Assembly (NCBI GenBank): GCA_031261425.1
Contig: JAISJR010000102.1
Coordinates: 1 to 33,217, forward strand
Source: Planctomycetota bacterium
GTDB lineage: Bacteria; Planctomycetota; SZUA-567
DNA length: 33,217 nt
Direction of reading: 5' to 3'
The notes under the pieces were generated by a model. The model ran no database searches and was not told where the DNA came from. It saw only the letters and a program-made list of their open reading frames with translations. Every line of letters starts with the position of its first letter. Within the stretch, counting starts at the first letter, position 1. The position numbers and the translations under genes are program-made. Positions 32,849 through 33,217 of the stretch are shown here, in pieces.

Positions 32849-33034
32849 TTAAGATTGAGAGATACAGGATTTTCGTAATTCATCAAAGACGCCATTTTTT
32901 CTAAACGCACTAATAACCGAATCGACACCTTCCAGAATACCTTCGGTGGTAATTTCATAGTTGCGCTTATTTTCCTCATAACCGGGCATCTTGTAATCGT
33001 CTATCTTAAAACCTTTACCAAATAAATACGTCAT
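32849..33034 (-). CDS. AT-rich small hypothetical protein, first gene of the cassette
   Basis: 61 residues from ATG 33034; AAAGGA precedes it by seven bases. A start at 33049 would add five residues but lies before that site. The sequence starts with TYLFGKGFKIDDYKMPGYEEN and continues with a charged helix near ILEGVDSVISAFRKNG. It is small, soluble and slightly charged, with no family recognised. Size and pairing with a 152-residue protein ten bases downstream resemble a small regulatory partner of a larger effector, but nothing else supports that. It starts about 23 bases after the tuf terminator, so its promoter must be very close or transcription reads through. Confidence 0.6.
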   Translation of the reverse strand: MTYLFGKGFKIDDYKMPGYEENKRNYEITTEGILEGVDSVISAFRKNGVFDELRKSCISQS

Positions 33035-33056
33035 AATGTGTCCTTTCATTGATAAT

Positions 33057-33091
33057 AAAAATCGTCCGCGAATCGTCGCCGACTCGCGGAC
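33057..33091 (-). terminator. Rho-independent terminator of tuf
   Basis: On the minus strand gtccgcga (33091-33084) pairs with tcgcggac (33071-33064) and is followed by gatttttatt. It is the expected terminator a few bases beyond the tuf stop codon and separates tuf from the two-gene cassette. Confidence 0.85.
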
Positions 33092-33099
33092 AAGATTTA

Positions 33100-33217
33100 C
33101 TACTCGATAATTTTGGTAACGACGCCGGAGCCGACCGTCCGTCCGCCTTCACGTATCGCAAAACGCAACTGCTCCTCCATCGCAATCGGCTCTATCAACT
33201 CTATGTCCATCGTGATA
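33100..33217 (-). CDS. tuf: Elongation factor Tu, C-terminal end (partial)
   Basis: Reading the minus strand from the window edge gives [16 protein letters not shown], then [20 protein letters not shown] ending in IE and a TAG stop: the canonical end of EF-Tu domain 3. EF-Tu delivers aminoacyl-tRNA to the ribosome. Only the last 38 codons are present; the gene continues beyond the right edge. The position upstream of rpsJ matches the usual str-S10 order, interrupted here by a terminator and two extra genes. Confidence 0.97.
   Translation of the reverse strand, partial: ITMDIELIEPIAMEEQLRFAIREGGRTVGSGVVTKIIE

Noticed and set aside
32839-32979. Longer N-terminus (to 32979) for the 152-residue cassette protein
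   Set aside because: It would overlap the 61-residue gene almost completely and has no ribosome site. ATG 32838 has AAAGGA at proper spacing.
32380-33034. Calling the cassette a toxin-antitoxin system
   Set aside because: Only size and pairing suggest it; no toxin or antitoxin motif could be recognised.

Overview
This 33.2 kb window comes from a motile, probably Gram-negative bacterium. Coding regions are GC-rich, with many gcg/gcc/ggc codons, and most gaps between genes are AT-rich and packed with repeats. Support comes from two lipoproteins with clear lipoboxes, a flagellar hook protein behind a sigma-54 promoter, a large chemotaxis cluster, an OpgB/LtaS-type phosphoglycerol transferase with DgkA, and a 1424-residue AsmA-like protein. 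The lineage cannot be fixed from sequence alone. The giant AsmA-like protein, the DUF6485-type protein and the CBM9-like lipoprotein would fit a PVC-type or similar phylum, which is a low-confidence guess.

Layout. 1-951: a truncated PAS/histidine-kinase-like gene with a 16-C tract at its 5' end, then a heptamer-repeat hairpin. 954-3536 (-): clpB. 3758-6954 (-): two lipoproteins; the larger joins a phosphoesterase-like fold that has lost its catalytic residues to a CBM9-like domain. 7112-9207 (+): sigma-54 promoter and flgE-like hook gene. 9204-9450: repeat element with 26-bp terminal inverted repeats. 9538-10718 (+): GT87-type membrane glycosyltransferase whose frame is broken at a run of 10 G. 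10761-17868 (-): cheA-cheR-cheD-cheY-cheX-cheB (transcription order), nearly every gap holding a repeat hairpin, with an HDOD gene upstream at 18153-19016. 19207-24328: nadD, an exported ankyrin protein, queH, transketolase and dgkA. 24325-26194 (-): OpgB/LtaS-like transferase whose N-terminus is broken at a run of 11 G and whose stop overlaps the dgkA start. 26559-30833 (-): AsmA-like protein. 31074-33217 (-): tuf (partial), a two-gene AT-rich cassette, rpsJ, rplC and a small cysteine-rich DUF6485-type gene, then a terminator. The rest of the usual S10 operon is absent here.

The most interesting signal is three long poly-G/C tracts (16, 10 and 11 bases), each at a gene for a sensory or envelope product. 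In two of them a one-base change in tract length exactly restores a full-length, sensible protein. That is the signature of phase-variable contingency loci, though homopolymer miscounting must be excluded. The second signal is a set of heptamer-periodic inverted-repeat elements, found in about a dozen gaps, in at least four sequence classes with the same architecture. The third is the AT-rich two-gene cassette sitting between the tuf terminator and rpsJ.
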